Shown here: positions 6,247 through 15,178 of the stretch, piece by piece | Numbering within the stretch: the first letter of the stretch is position 1 | Layout of the letters: each line of letters opens with the position of its first letter | Assembly: GCA_002729595.1 (NCBI GenBank) | Contig: PBYL01000041.1 | Coordinates: forward strand, 1 to 34,035 | Reading direction: 5' to 3' | Length of the DNA: 34,035 nt | Origin: Thalassovita sp. | GTDB lineage: Bacteria > Bacteroidota > Bacteroidia > Cytophagales > Flammeovirgaceae | Program-made: the position numbers and the translations under genes | The notes under the pieces: generated by a model | The model's input: only the letters and a program-made list of their open reading frames with translations | Database searches by the model: none | Told to the model about the DNA's origin: nothing

Positions 6247-7902
6247 GTGTATACTACTGACCTTATAGTACTATTTATTTTTGCGCTAATTGTATTCGTT
6301 ACCGGCATGTCTTTTTCCTCCTCAGGCAAAAGCATGAAAACCTTTTTTGCAGCCGGTGGAGCAGTTCCTTGGTGGATAAATGGTCTATCGTTATTCATGA
6401 GTTTTTTCTCTGCGGGCACTTTTGTGGTTTGGGGTTCTATTGCCTATTCGCAAGGAGCTGTGAGTTTGAGTATCCAATGGATGATGTGTTTGGGAGGATT
6501 GTTAGTGGGAACATTTATAGCCGCTCGTTGGCAAAAAACAGATTCTCTTACTGTCGCAGAATACCTTACAAAACGCCTTGGTTATAAGACACAGCGCATT
6601 TACACATGGCTATTCTTATTCATTTCGGTATTTACAACAGGCGCGTTTTTGTACCCTGTAGCTAAAATTGTAGAAGTTTCAACAGGAATCGATATATCAC
6701 TTAGTATAATTATTCTGGGCTTACTAATTACTATATACACAGCCACTGGCGGTTTATGGGCAGTAATTGTTACTGATGTATTACAGTTTGTAGTATTGAG
6801 TGCAGCAGTAATGATTGTAGTGCCACTTTCATTTAAAGCTGCTGGTGGTTTTTCTAACTTTTTGCATACAGCACCAGAAGGTTTTTTCAGCTTAACTAAC
6901 AACGAATATACGGGAAGTTTCCTCATCGCTTTCGGTTTGTACAACCTGGTTTTTATTGGTGGCAACTGGGCATATGTACAAAGATATACCAGTGTTTCAG
7001 CGCCGAAAGAAGCCAAGAAAGTAGGTTGGTTATTTGGCGCTTTGTATACAGTGAGTCCAATTATCTGGATGTTACCTCCAATGTTGTATCGCATTATTCA
7101 ACCAGAACTTGGTGGTTTAGCTGATGAAGGTGCATATCTGTTAATCTGCAAAAAAGTAATGCCTGCCGGATTGTTAGGTTTGGTTTTGGGCGGAATGGTA
7201 TTCGCCACTGCCAGTTCGGTAAATACCACACTCAATATTTCAGCGGGAGTACTAACCAATGATTTATACAAGCATTTTGTACCCGATGCTTCAGATAAGA
7301 AGTTGATGAGATTTGCCCGAATATCAACTGGCTTTTTCGGATTGTTTACAATTTTTGTTGCTTTGCTTGTTCCAAAAATGGGCGGTATTGTAGAAGTGGT
7401 GTTAAGCGTGGCAGCGATTACCGGTGGAGCCATGTATTTGCCACCAGTTTGGTCTTTGTTCTCTAAAAGGCAAACAGCTTTGAGCATCATTAGTGCTACA
7501 GTTATTTCATTATTGATTAATGCTTATTTCAAATTTTTAGCCCCAACTCAACTAGGTATCACCCTAAGTCGAGAGTTAGAAATGGGATTAGGAGTGGGCT
7601 TACCTGTATTAATTCTATTGATTTGGGAACTGTGGTTTTTACTCAAAGGTGAAAATCAAATCAGTTCATATAACAATGAACAAACAATCACAGTAAACTT
7701 ATCATCACAACCAGTTGAAGGAGAAACAGAAGAGCAGAAAACAGAAAACAAAGAGGGCATCAAAAAAATAGGAATGGGAACATTGGCAATAGGTGTGCTC
7801 ATGTTTCTACTGGGTATATACGCTTGGGAAGTGTATGCCATCATTACCGGAATGATTCTAAGTGGATTAAGTAGCTGGATAATTTTTAGACAAAGAACCT
7901 AA
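6247..7902 (+). CDS. Sodium:solute symporter (SSS family)
   Basis: The 551-residue, highly hydrophobic protein has about 13-15 predicted membrane spans and probably imports the PUL's monosaccharide or sugar-acid product with Na+ across the inner membrane. SSS-type features include GGAVPWWINGLSLFMSFFSAGTF near the N-terminus, SLTVAEYLTKRLG, and LGGMVFATASSVNTTLNISAGVLTND in the second half. The region about residues 455-510 is a charged cytoplasmic loop before two final helices. The start is odd: an in-frame TGA at 6238-6240 leaves GTG 6247 as the only early start, and the next in-frame ATG is codon 21, inside the first helix. A 9-codon out-of-frame ORF from ATG 6231 overlaps it. It is the first gene of the operator-controlled operon; the next gene starts 49 bp downstream. 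Confidence 0.9.
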   Translation: MYTTDLIVLFIFALIVFVTGMSFSSSGKSMKTFFAAGGAVPWWINGLSLFMSFFSAGTFVVWGSIAYSQGAVSLSIQWMMCLGGLLVGTFIAARWQKTDSLTVAEYLTKRLGYKTQRIYTWLFLFISVFTTGAFLYPVAKIVEVSTGIDISLSIIILGLLITIYTATGGLWAVIVTDVLQFVVLSAAVMIVVPLSFKAAGGFSNFLHTAPEGFFSLTNNEYTGSFLIAFGLYNLVFIGGNWAYVQRYTSVSAPKEAKKVGWLFGALYTVSPIIWMLPPMLYRIIQPELGGLADEGAYLLICKKVMPAGLLGLVLGGMVFATASSVNTTLNISAGVLTNDLYKHFVPDASDKKLMRFARISTGFFGLFTIFVALLVPKMGGIVEVVLSVAAITGGAMYLPPVWSLFSKRQTALSIISATVISLLINAYFKFLAPTQLGITLSRELEMGLGVGLPVLILLIWELWFLLKGENQISSYNNEQTITVNLSSQPVEGETEEQKTENKEGIKKIGMGTLAIGVLMFLLGIYAWEVYAIITGMILSGLSSWIIFRQRT

Positions 7903-7951
7903 AGTCAAAAGCTTTAGATAAGCATAAGAGCATATTTTCAAATAAGATATT

Positions 7952-10321
7952 ATGATAAAATCAGCATTTTCGGCAAAAAAGCGGGACGCTAAACTTGTAT
8001 CTATACAAACCCAGCTTGCTATAACAGGAGGTGGATTATCGGGTGTTTGTGCTGCCATTACTGCTGCTCGCGAAGGAGTAAAAGTAGTTTTGGTACAAGA
8101 CAGACCAGTATTGGGAGGTAACGCTTCCAGCGAAGTAAGACTATGGATTTTAGGAGCCACTTCGCACATGGGTAACAACAATCGTTGGTCGCGAGAAGGT
8201 GGTGTAATTGATGAAATTTTGATAGAGAACCTTTACCGCAATAAAGAAGGTAATCCACTTATTTTAGATACCATAGTACTAGAGAAAGTAAAGGCAGAGA
8301 AGAACATCACTTTGCTACTCAACACCATGGTGTACGATTTGGGGAAAGAAGGAGATAATCGCATAAAAGCCATTAAAGCTTTCTGTAGTCAAAATTCAAC
8401 TGAGTACCTTATCGAGTCACCTTTGTTTTGTGATGCATCGGGTGATGGAATAGTAGCTTTTAAAGCAGGTGCACCATTTAGAATGGGAGCAGAAAATGCC
8501 GAGGAATTCGACGAAGGTTTCGCACCTAATATCGAAGATTATGGAGAACTACTTGGGCACTCCATGTATTTTTACACCAAAGATATTGGCAAACCTGTAA
8601 AGTTTGTGGCTCCCGATTTTGCATTAAAAAATGTAGGTGAGTTACCAAGAATGCGAAACTACCAAGTGCAAGACGATGGTTGCAGACTTTGGTGGGTAGA
8701 GTATGGCGGCAGACTTGATACTGTGCATCAATCAGAAGATATTAAGTGGGAGCTTTGGAAGGTAATCTACGGCATTTGGGATTATGTAAAAAACAGTGGA
8801 GAATTTCCAGAAGCGGAGACCTTAACCCTCGAATGGGTAGGGACTATTCCGGGTAAGCGAGAAAGTCGCCGATTTGAAGGAGATTACATGCTCACCCAAG
8901 CAGATGTGGTAGAGCAACGCCATCATCCAGATTTGGTGGCTTATGGTGGATGGTCTTTAGATTTGCACCCGGCAGATGGAGTTTACAGTGAAAAAATGAG
9001 CTGTAATCAATGGCATAGTAAAGGGGTTTATGGAATCCCATATCGTTGCTTTTATAGCAAAGAGATTGAGAACCTTTTCTTTGCGGGGAGAATTATCAGT
9101 GCTTCGCATGTGGCTTTTGGTTCTTCAAGGGTGATGGCGACTTGTGCTCATGGTTCGCAAGCAGTAGGCATGGCAGCAGTACTTTGCGCAAAGAAAGAAT
9201 TATTGCCAAAAGAACTTTCGAATCCGACTTTAATGGCGGAGTTGCAAAGCAAATTGAATTTAGCAGGGCAGAGTATTCCTCACTCTAGAATTCCGGAATC
9301 TAAGAACTTGCTTAGTTCAGCTGTGATTGAAGCATCGAGTACCTATGAGTTAAAAGAACTGCCTTTTAATGGTCCTTGGATTTCTCTTAAAGAAGGAGCT
9401 GCTCAGTTATTGCCGATTAAAAGTGGTCAACGCTTAAAAGCAAAACTGCAATTACGTGCTCAAACAGATACCTACATTCATGTGGAATTGCAAGCCAGCC
9501 AACGTTTGGGAAACTTTACACCAGATAAGTTGCTACAAGAAAAAACCATTTATCTAGAAAAAGGAGAGCAATTTATTGAGTTAGATTTTCCAGTTAGTCT
9601 ACTAGAAGAGCAATATGTGTTTTTGCTTTTCAGAGAAAATGAACAAGTAGAAATAAGGAGTTCATTAACAAGAATGACGGGTCTGCTCAGTGTTTTCAAC
9701 AAGTTTAACAAAGCAGTTTCAAACTTGGGTAAACAAGAACCAGAAGAAGGTTTGGGCATAGATACTTTTGAATTCTGGACACCAGAAAGAAGACCTGCCG
9801 GACATAATTTGGCAATGGTTTTACAAGAGCCTTTACAGCTATATCATCCAGATTATTTAAGAAATGGGAAGCTAAGACCAGAAACAAAAACCAATGCTTG
9901 GGCAGCTTCTCTAGATGATGTACATCCTGTTTTAAAATTCAAATGGGATACACCAAAAGAGATTCGCCAAATCCGCTTGTTTTTTGACAACGATTACGAC
10001 CATCCTTTGGAATCTTCTTTAATGGGACACCCCGAAGATATGATTCCATTCTGCATTAAAGATTACAGAATTAGTGCAGTGCAAAACGAAAGTGAGCAAT
10101 CAGAAAAACTAGAAATAACCACCAATATGCAGTATCACTCAGAAGAAGTAGCAACGCTTACTGAAAAAGCTGCAAAAATCATCATAGACAAAAAAGGAAA
10201 TTACCAGACTATCAATACAATCAATTTTAAGCAACCACTAGTCACCAGTCAGATAGAACTTCAAATAGCACATCCGTCATCAGAAATACCTGCTGCCTTA
10301 TTTGAAGTAGTGATCAGCTAA
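7952..10321 (+). CDS. FAD-dependent oxidoreductase (FAD_oxidored family), no signal peptide
   Basis: The 789-residue flavoenzyme has an N-terminal Rossmann FAD motif, GGGLSG at residues 26-31, followed by VVLVQDRPVLGGNASSEVR. This is the signature of the PF12831-type FAD_oxidored family common in Bacteroidota polysaccharide loci. Other family blocks are DASGDG, GKRESRR, PYRCFYSKEIENLFFAGR and SSRVMATCAHGSQAVGMAA. After about residue 470 there is an extra beta-rich C-terminal region ending in a discoidin-like stretch (HPVLKFKWDTPKEIRQIRLFF and later). I see no signal peptide, so it is probably cytoplasmic and acts on the imported sugar; the reaction is unknown. It is a clear paralogue of the enzyme at 22069-23886. 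It sits between symporter and susC with 40-49-bp gaps, consistent with one operon. Confidence 0.85.
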   Translation: MIKSAFSAKKRDAKLVSIQTQLAITGGGLSGVCAAITAAREGVKVVLVQDRPVLGGNASSEVRLWILGATSHMGNNNRWSREGGVIDEILIENLYRNKEGNPLILDTIVLEKVKAEKNITLLLNTMVYDLGKEGDNRIKAIKAFCSQNSTEYLIESPLFCDASGDGIVAFKAGAPFRMGAENAEEFDEGFAPNIEDYGELLGHSMYFYTKDIGKPVKFVAPDFALKNVGELPRMRNYQVQDDGCRLWWVEYGGRLDTVHQSEDIKWELWKVIYGIWDYVKNSGEFPEAETLTLEWVGTIPGKRESRRFEGDYMLTQADVVEQRHHPDLVAYGGWSLDLHPADGVYSEKMSCNQWHSKGVYGIPYRCFYSKEIENLFFAGRIISASHVAFGSSRVMATCAHGSQAVGMAAVLCAKKELLPKELSNPTLMAELQSKLNLAGQSIPHSRIPESKNLLSSAVIEASSTYELKELPFNGPWISLKEGAAQLLPIKSGQRLKAKLQLRAQTDTYIHVELQASQRLGNFTPDKLLQEKTIYLEKGEQFIELDFPVSLLEEQYVFLLFRENEQVEIRSSLTRMTGLLSVFNKFNKAVSNLGKQEPEEGLGIDTFEFWTPERRPAGHNLAMVLQEPLQLYHPDYLRNGKLRPETKTNAWAASLDDVHPVLKFKWDTPKEIRQIRLFFDNDYDHPLESSLMGHPEDMIPFCIKDYRISAVQNESEQSEKLEITTNMQYHSEEVATLTEKAAKIIIDKKGNYQTINTINFKQPLVTSQIELQIAHPSSEIPAALFEVVIS

Positions 10322-10361
10322 GCACTAACAACAATAATATTAATTGTAAAAAATATGTGAA

Positions 10362-13300
10362 ATGAAAAGAATTCTAACTATTATGCTGATTTTGTCAGCA
10401 ACGCTGGCATTCGGTCAACAGCAGATAAAAGGGGTAGTTACTGCTGAAGAAGACGGACTACCTTTACCAGGTGTAAGTATCTTGATAAAAGGAACAACAA
10501 CAGGAACCACCACCGATCTCGATGGCAATTTTTCACTGCAAGCCAGTCAGGGAGATGTACTGTCTTTCAGTTATATCGGATATGTAACTAGAGAAGTTCC
10601 AGTTGAAGGCCAAACGAATTTCAATATTGCTTTAGAAACCGATCTCGATCAATTGGAAGAAGTTGTTGTAATTGGTTATGGAGAGCAAAAGAAAGTAAAC
10701 CTTACCGGAGCTGTTGAAACTATTGGCAGCAAAGAATTGGTGAAACAACCCGTTTTCCAAACTTCGCAAGCCTTGGTTGGTTTATCACCAGGATTAACAG
10801 CGATTCAGTCTAGTGGCCAGCCGGGTGGTGACCAAGCCACATTAAGAATTAGAGGGGTTGGTTCTTTAGAAGCTTCAAACGATCCATTAATCTTGATAGA
10901 TGGAGTTGCCGGAGATATTAATGGTATCGACCCGAATGATATAGAAAGTATTTCTGTATTGAAAGATGCTGCCGCTGCTGCCATTTATGGTTCGCGTGCA
11001 TCTAATGGTGTTATACTCGTAACAACCCGTAGAGGTAAATCTGGTGATTTTACAGTAAACTATAATAACTACCTCGGCATCCAGAAAATAGCTGATGTAC
11101 CAGATTATGTAGGTGCACTTGACTTTTTGAGAATCACTAATACAGATCAAGCAGTAATAGATAATTACGCAGCCAACATGGCAAGCAATCCAGACCTTTA
11201 TCCAGATACCGATTGGTTAGATTTACTGTTTTCAGAAAATGGTTTTCAGCAGTACCATAATGTGAGTGTAACTGGAGGAACAGAAAAGTCGAGAGTGTTG
11301 GCTTCACTTTCTTATACAGACCAAGGGGCAAATGTAGTGAACTATACATTTAAGCGTTACAATGGTCGCTTTAACTCAGACTTTAAATTTACTGATAAAG
11401 TTGATATGAATTTTGATGTCAATTTTAGAAAAGAATTAACAGCAGAACCTAGTGCAGGGTTATCAGAAATTTTCAGACAAGCTTATAGAATTGATCCAAC
11501 TCAGGTAGCAATCCATTCAGATGGTTCTTGGGGAGATGGTTGGGGCGGACAAAACCCAATTGCAGCAGCACACGATGGAGGCCAAAACAAAACAGAAGAC
11601 AACTATTTTAGAGGCTTATTTAAAGTTAATTACAGACCAGTAAAAGGGCTTACATTAAGCATGATGTATTCTCCTGAGTATAGAGATCAGTTTAGAAAAA
11701 ACTTCTTAAAATCGTATACCACTTACATCGACTGGGATGCTAAAACAACTAGAGTTTATCCTAACAGAAATAGATTGGGTGAAGCTAACCTAAGATGGTT
11801 CGAAGATAACTTTAACGCAATCGCATCATACACAAAAACATTGGCAGATCACGATTTTTCAGTTTTAGGTGGATATGAATTTATTAAAACCAAATACACA
11901 TCATTCGGTGCTTCCAGATACGATTTTATCATGCAGCAGTATCAAGAACTGGATGCAGGTTCTGCGGAAAGTGCACTCAACAATGGTAGCTCAACCCATT
12001 CAGGTTTATCTTCTGTGTTTGGTAGATTTAGTTATGCTTTTAAAGGAAAATACCTTTTTGAAGCCAATGTGAGAAGAGATGCTTCTTCAAGGTTTGCACC
12101 TGAAAACAGAGTATCAGTTTTCCCATCGTTTTCTGCCGGTTGGAGAATATCTGATGAAACCTTCTTTAGCGGAGTTTCTTTCATGAATAATCTGAAATTG
12201 AGAGCATCTTGGGGACAATTGGGTAACCAACAGATCGGTAGCGATTTCCCTTATGCTTCAACCATTGCTTTAGGTGGCAGCAACTTTATCTTTGACGGAG
12301 TGATGTCTACCGGAGCAACACAAAATGTGTTAGCAAATAGAAACATCAAATGGGAGGTGACTGAAACAAGTAACATAGGTATAGATGCCGGTTTCTTCTC
12401 TAATAAATTGACTTTCTCAGCAGACTACTACATCCGTAACACCAAAGACATTCTATTGGAATTACCAATTCCTGCTGTAGTTGGACTTCAACCATCTATC
12501 CAAAATGCCGGTAGCATGGAGAACAAAGGTTGGGATTTAACCTTGGGTTGGCAAGAAACCAGAGGTGAGTTCTCTTACAGTGTAAAACTGAATGCATCTG
12601 ATGTACAAAACAAAGTAACTGATTTGGCAGGTGTAGGTCCGATTATTAGTGACAACTCTATAATTGAAGTTGGTAGCCCAATGGGAAGCATTTATGGTTA
12701 CGAAACACAAGGCTTGTTCCAAAGCGAAGATGAGATTAATGAAGCGCCTGCACAGTTTGGTTCTTTACAGCCGGGTAACATCCGTTATCGCGATCAATTA
12801 ACAGTAGATACCGATGGAGATGGTATAGCAGATGCGGCTGATGGTGTAATTAATGCAGACGACAGAGTGATTTTAGGAAATCCATTCCCTCGTTTAACTT
12901 ATGCGCTTAATCTTTCAGCAGAGTACAAAGGCTTCGATTTGTCAATTGCTTTCCAAGGAGTGGGTAAAAGAGATGTGTTCTTACAAGGCGATGTAGCATG
13001 GGCATTATTCAATGCAGGTAAAGTACAGAAATGGCATGTAGAAGAAACTTGGACACCAGAAAGAACAGATGCGAAATATCCAGTATTAATAGCCACCAGT
13101 GCTGGTAGTAACGATGCAAGAGCAAGTAGCACATGGATTTTTAATGCAGCGTATCTTTCACTCAGAAATGTAACCTTAGGTTATACATTGCCACAACCAG
13201 TTTTAGACAATATCCACTTAAGAAACCTCAGAGTTTTCTTTGCCGGACAAAACCTCTTCAACTTTAACAAACTACCTGATGGTATGAATCCACTTACACC

Positions 13301-13370
13301 AAATGGTTCTTCAGGTGCGATGTATCCAATTGTAACTTCTTACACAATGGGTGTAAATGCTACTTTTTAA
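10362..13370 (+). CDS. susC: SusC-type TonB-dependent outer-membrane glycan transporter
   Basis: The 1002-residue protein is full length for the SusC/RagA family. It has a signal peptide (MKRILTIMLILSATLAFG). A carboxypeptidase-D regulatory-like domain follows (about 22-105: IKGVVTAEEDGLPLPGVS, TTTDLDGNFSL, SFSYIGYVTREV). The DQLEEVVVIGYGEQ region is next, then the TonB plug (about 115-220: LIDGVAGDINGIDPNDIESI, SVLKDAAAAAIYGSRASNG). The remainder is a beta-barrel ending in an aromatic residue (GVNATF). It imports oligosaccharides captured by the SusD partner encoded 23 bp downstream. Gene order and spacing place it in the LacI-controlled operon. Substrate specificity cannot be read from the sequence; the neighbouring sulfatase implies a sulfated glycan. 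Confidence 0.95.
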   Translation: MKRILTIMLILSATLAFGQQQIKGVVTAEEDGLPLPGVSILIKGTTTGTTTDLDGNFSLQASQGDVLSFSYIGYVTREVPVEGQTNFNIALETDLDQLEEVVVIGYGEQKKVNLTGAVETIGSKELVKQPVFQTSQALVGLSPGLTAIQSSGQPGGDQATLRIRGVGSLEASNDPLILIDGVAGDINGIDPNDIESISVLKDAAAAAIYGSRASNGVILVTTRRGKSGDFTVNYNNYLGIQKIADVPDYVGALDFLRITNTDQAVIDNYAANMASNPDLYPDTDWLDLLFSENGFQQYHNVSVTGGTEKSRVLASLSYTDQGANVVNYTFKRYNGRFNSDFKFTDKVDMNFDVNFRKELTAEPSAGLSEIFRQAYRIDPTQVAIHSDGSWGDGWGGQNPIAAAHDGGQNKTEDNYFRGLFKVNYRPVKGLTLSMMYSPEYRDQFRKNFLKSYTTYIDWDAKTTRVYPNRNRLGEANLRWFEDNFNAIASYTKTLADHDFSVLGGYEFIKTKYTSFGASRYDFIMQQYQELDAGSAESALNNGSSTHSGLSSVFGRFSYAFKGKYLFEANVRRDASSRFAPENRVSVFPSFSAGWRISDETFFSGVSFMNNLKLRASWGQLGNQQIGSDFPYASTIALGGSNFIFDGVMSTGATQNVLANRNIKWEVTETSNIGIDAGFFSNKLTFSADYYIRNTKDILLELPIPAVVGLQPSIQNAGSMENKGWDLTLGWQETRGEFSYSVKLNASDVQNKVTDLAGVGPIISDNSIIEVGSPMGSIYGYETQGLFQSEDEINEAPAQFGSLQPGNIRYRDQLTVDTDGDGIADAADGVINADDRVILGNPFPRLTYALNLSAEYKGFDLSIAFQGVGKRDVFLQGDVAWALFNAGKVQKWHVEETWTPERTDAKYPVLIATSAGSNDARASSTWIFNAAYLSLRNVTLGYTLPQPVLDNIHLRNLRVFFAGQNLFNFNKLPDGMNPLTPNGSSGAMYPIVTSYTMGVNATF

Positions 13371-13393
13371 TGAATAAGTAAATATGAAATATC

Positions 13394-15127
13394 ATGAAAA
13401 AGAAAATATATATATTATCATTACTTACACTGTTATTCACTTTTGTGTCTTGTAACGATCAAATTCTCGATCTGGAATCTTTAACTGAGCCAACAGACGA
13501 TACTTTTTTTGCCAATGAACAAGAGCTCGATTTGGCACTTACTGGTGTATATAACTCTTTGGTTTGGACAGGTGGCTATGGTTTACCTGCACAGGTAAAT
13601 ATGGATAATGCCGCTACAGATATTGGTTTGGTGAGAGGTGGCTATCTTGGATTTGATGAGTTAGGTGCGGGTTCTCATTCTGCTTCAACTAGTGGTTTTT
13701 CTTCTGTGTATACTTTCTTATATCAAGGAATAGGCAGAGCAAACAACCTCATTAATAACTTAGATAGAGCTGCTGATTTAGTAAGCGAAGATAGATTGAA
13801 TGAGATTAAAGGAGAGGCTATGGTTTTGAGGGCTTATTATTACCACTATCTCACTGAGCTTTTTGGTGATGTTCCTTATACAGAAGCATTGGCTGTTTCG
13901 GTAGAAGATGCTTTATTGCCAAGAGTAGCGAAAAGCGAAGTGGTAGATAATATGTTATCAGACCTAGAAACATCAATTCAATATTTACCTGAAACTCCTT
14001 CTGAAACGGGTAGAGTATCTGCTGATTTTGCTGCTGCACTTTATGCTCGAATTGCACTGTACAATGAGAGATTTACAGAAGCAGCTACTATGGCTAAAAC
14101 TGTAATAGATCATGGTAATTTTCCATTGCATTCAGATTACGCAGAGTTGTTTACACCAGCAGGAGAGTATTCATCTGAAATTATGCTTAGAATGCCATTT
14201 GCAGATGGTTACCAAACAACGCAGTTTCCAAGAGCGCAAGGTTCAAGAAACAGAGGGGCTTATAGTACAGTGGTGCCAACGCAATCTATGGTAGATAGCT
14301 ACGAAGCTACCGATGGTTTACCAATTGATGAGTCAGCCGTTTACGATCCTACTCATCCTTTTGATAACCGTGATCCAAGACTAAAAGCTTCTATCATAAC
14401 ACCACAAAGCGAATGGGCTGGAATCATTTTCGAAAGTCATCCAGATAGTTTAACTCTAACTTTGGCTGATGGAACTAAAGGTGGTTCTAATAATGATTCG
14501 AGAACAGTAATCTGGCCGGCTGCATTCTGCGGATACTTATGGAAGAAATATACCGATGAAGCCGCACAGCTTGAAAACCAAATTTGGAGTGAGCAAGATT
14601 TTATCTTAATGCGCTATGCAGAAGTTTTATTAATCTATGCTGAAGCTAAAATTGAGGCCAATGATATTGATAATACAGTGCTTGATGCCATCAATCAAGT
14701 AAGAGCCAGAGCATATGGGGTTGATGTAGCCGATGTAGCAAATTATCCTGCAATCACTACTACAGATCAGAGTGCCTTGAGAACAATCATAAAAAGAGAG
14801 AGAAAGGTAGAGTTAGCAGATGAAGGTTTCCGTTTGTTCGACATCAGACGTTGGAAAATTGCTGACAAGGTAATGCCAGTTACACTTTACGGAAGAATCT
14901 TAGATGAAGCAAATGCTACTATGATTCCTCAGATTGATGAAGACGGTTTTGTTTCTTACAGTGGAATAGAAAGCCAGTATGATTTAAATACTGATGCTCG
15001 CTTCCCAAATGCGCAGAATAGAATTTTTACTAATCCGAGAGATTACTTGCTGCCAATTCCACAAACTGAAATTGATACTTATGCAGGTAATGGAACTACG
15101 CTTGAGCAAAATCCTGGAGGATATTAA
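13394..15127 (+). CDS. susD: SusD/RagB-type surface glycan-binding lipoprotein
   Basis: The 577-residue lipoprotein has a lipobox ending at Cys20 (LFTFVSC) and the SusD N-terminal pattern (ILDLESLTEPTDDTFFANEQELDLALTGVYNSL). TPR-like helices follow (ANNLINNLDRAADLV, EIKGEAMVLRAYYYHYLTELFGDVPY). Conserved C-terminal blocks are ILMRYAEVLLIYAEAKIEAN, INQVRARAYG, RTIIKRERKVELADEGFRLFD and LLPIPQTEID. It forms the lid of the SusC transporter at the outer membrane. It lies 23 bp after susC and is one of the safest calls in the window. Confidence 0.96.
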   Translation: MKKKIYILSLLTLLFTFVSCNDQILDLESLTEPTDDTFFANEQELDLALTGVYNSLVWTGGYGLPAQVNMDNAATDIGLVRGGYLGFDELGAGSHSASTSGFSSVYTFLYQGIGRANNLINNLDRAADLVSEDRLNEIKGEAMVLRAYYYHYLTELFGDVPYTEALAVSVEDALLPRVAKSEVVDNMLSDLETSIQYLPETPSETGRVSADFAAALYARIALYNERFTEAATMAKTVIDHGNFPLHSDYAELFTPAGEYSSEIMLRMPFADGYQTTQFPRAQGSRNRGAYSTVVPTQSMVDSYEATDGLPIDESAVYDPTHPFDNRDPRLKASIITPQSEWAGIIFESHPDSLTLTLADGTKGGSNNDSRTVIWPAAFCGYLWKKYTDEAAQLENQIWSEQDFILMRYAEVLLIYAEAKIEANDIDNTVLDAINQVRARAYGVDVADVANYPAITTTDQSALRTIIKRERKVELADEGFRLFDIRRWKIADKVMPVTLYGRILDEANATMIPQIDEDGFVSYSGIESQYDLNTDARFPNAQNRIFTNPRDYLLPIPQTEIDTYAGNGTTLEQNPGGY

Positions 15128-15178
15128 TAGTCATTTGGCTTAGTAAAAAGATACAAGAATGAATTTATAAACTCAGTG

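Noticed and set aside
6600..7490. Long minus-strand ORFs opposite the symporter
   Set aside because: They are shadows of a hydrophobic, biased-codon gene; they lack family motifs and sit fully inside a well-supported CDS.
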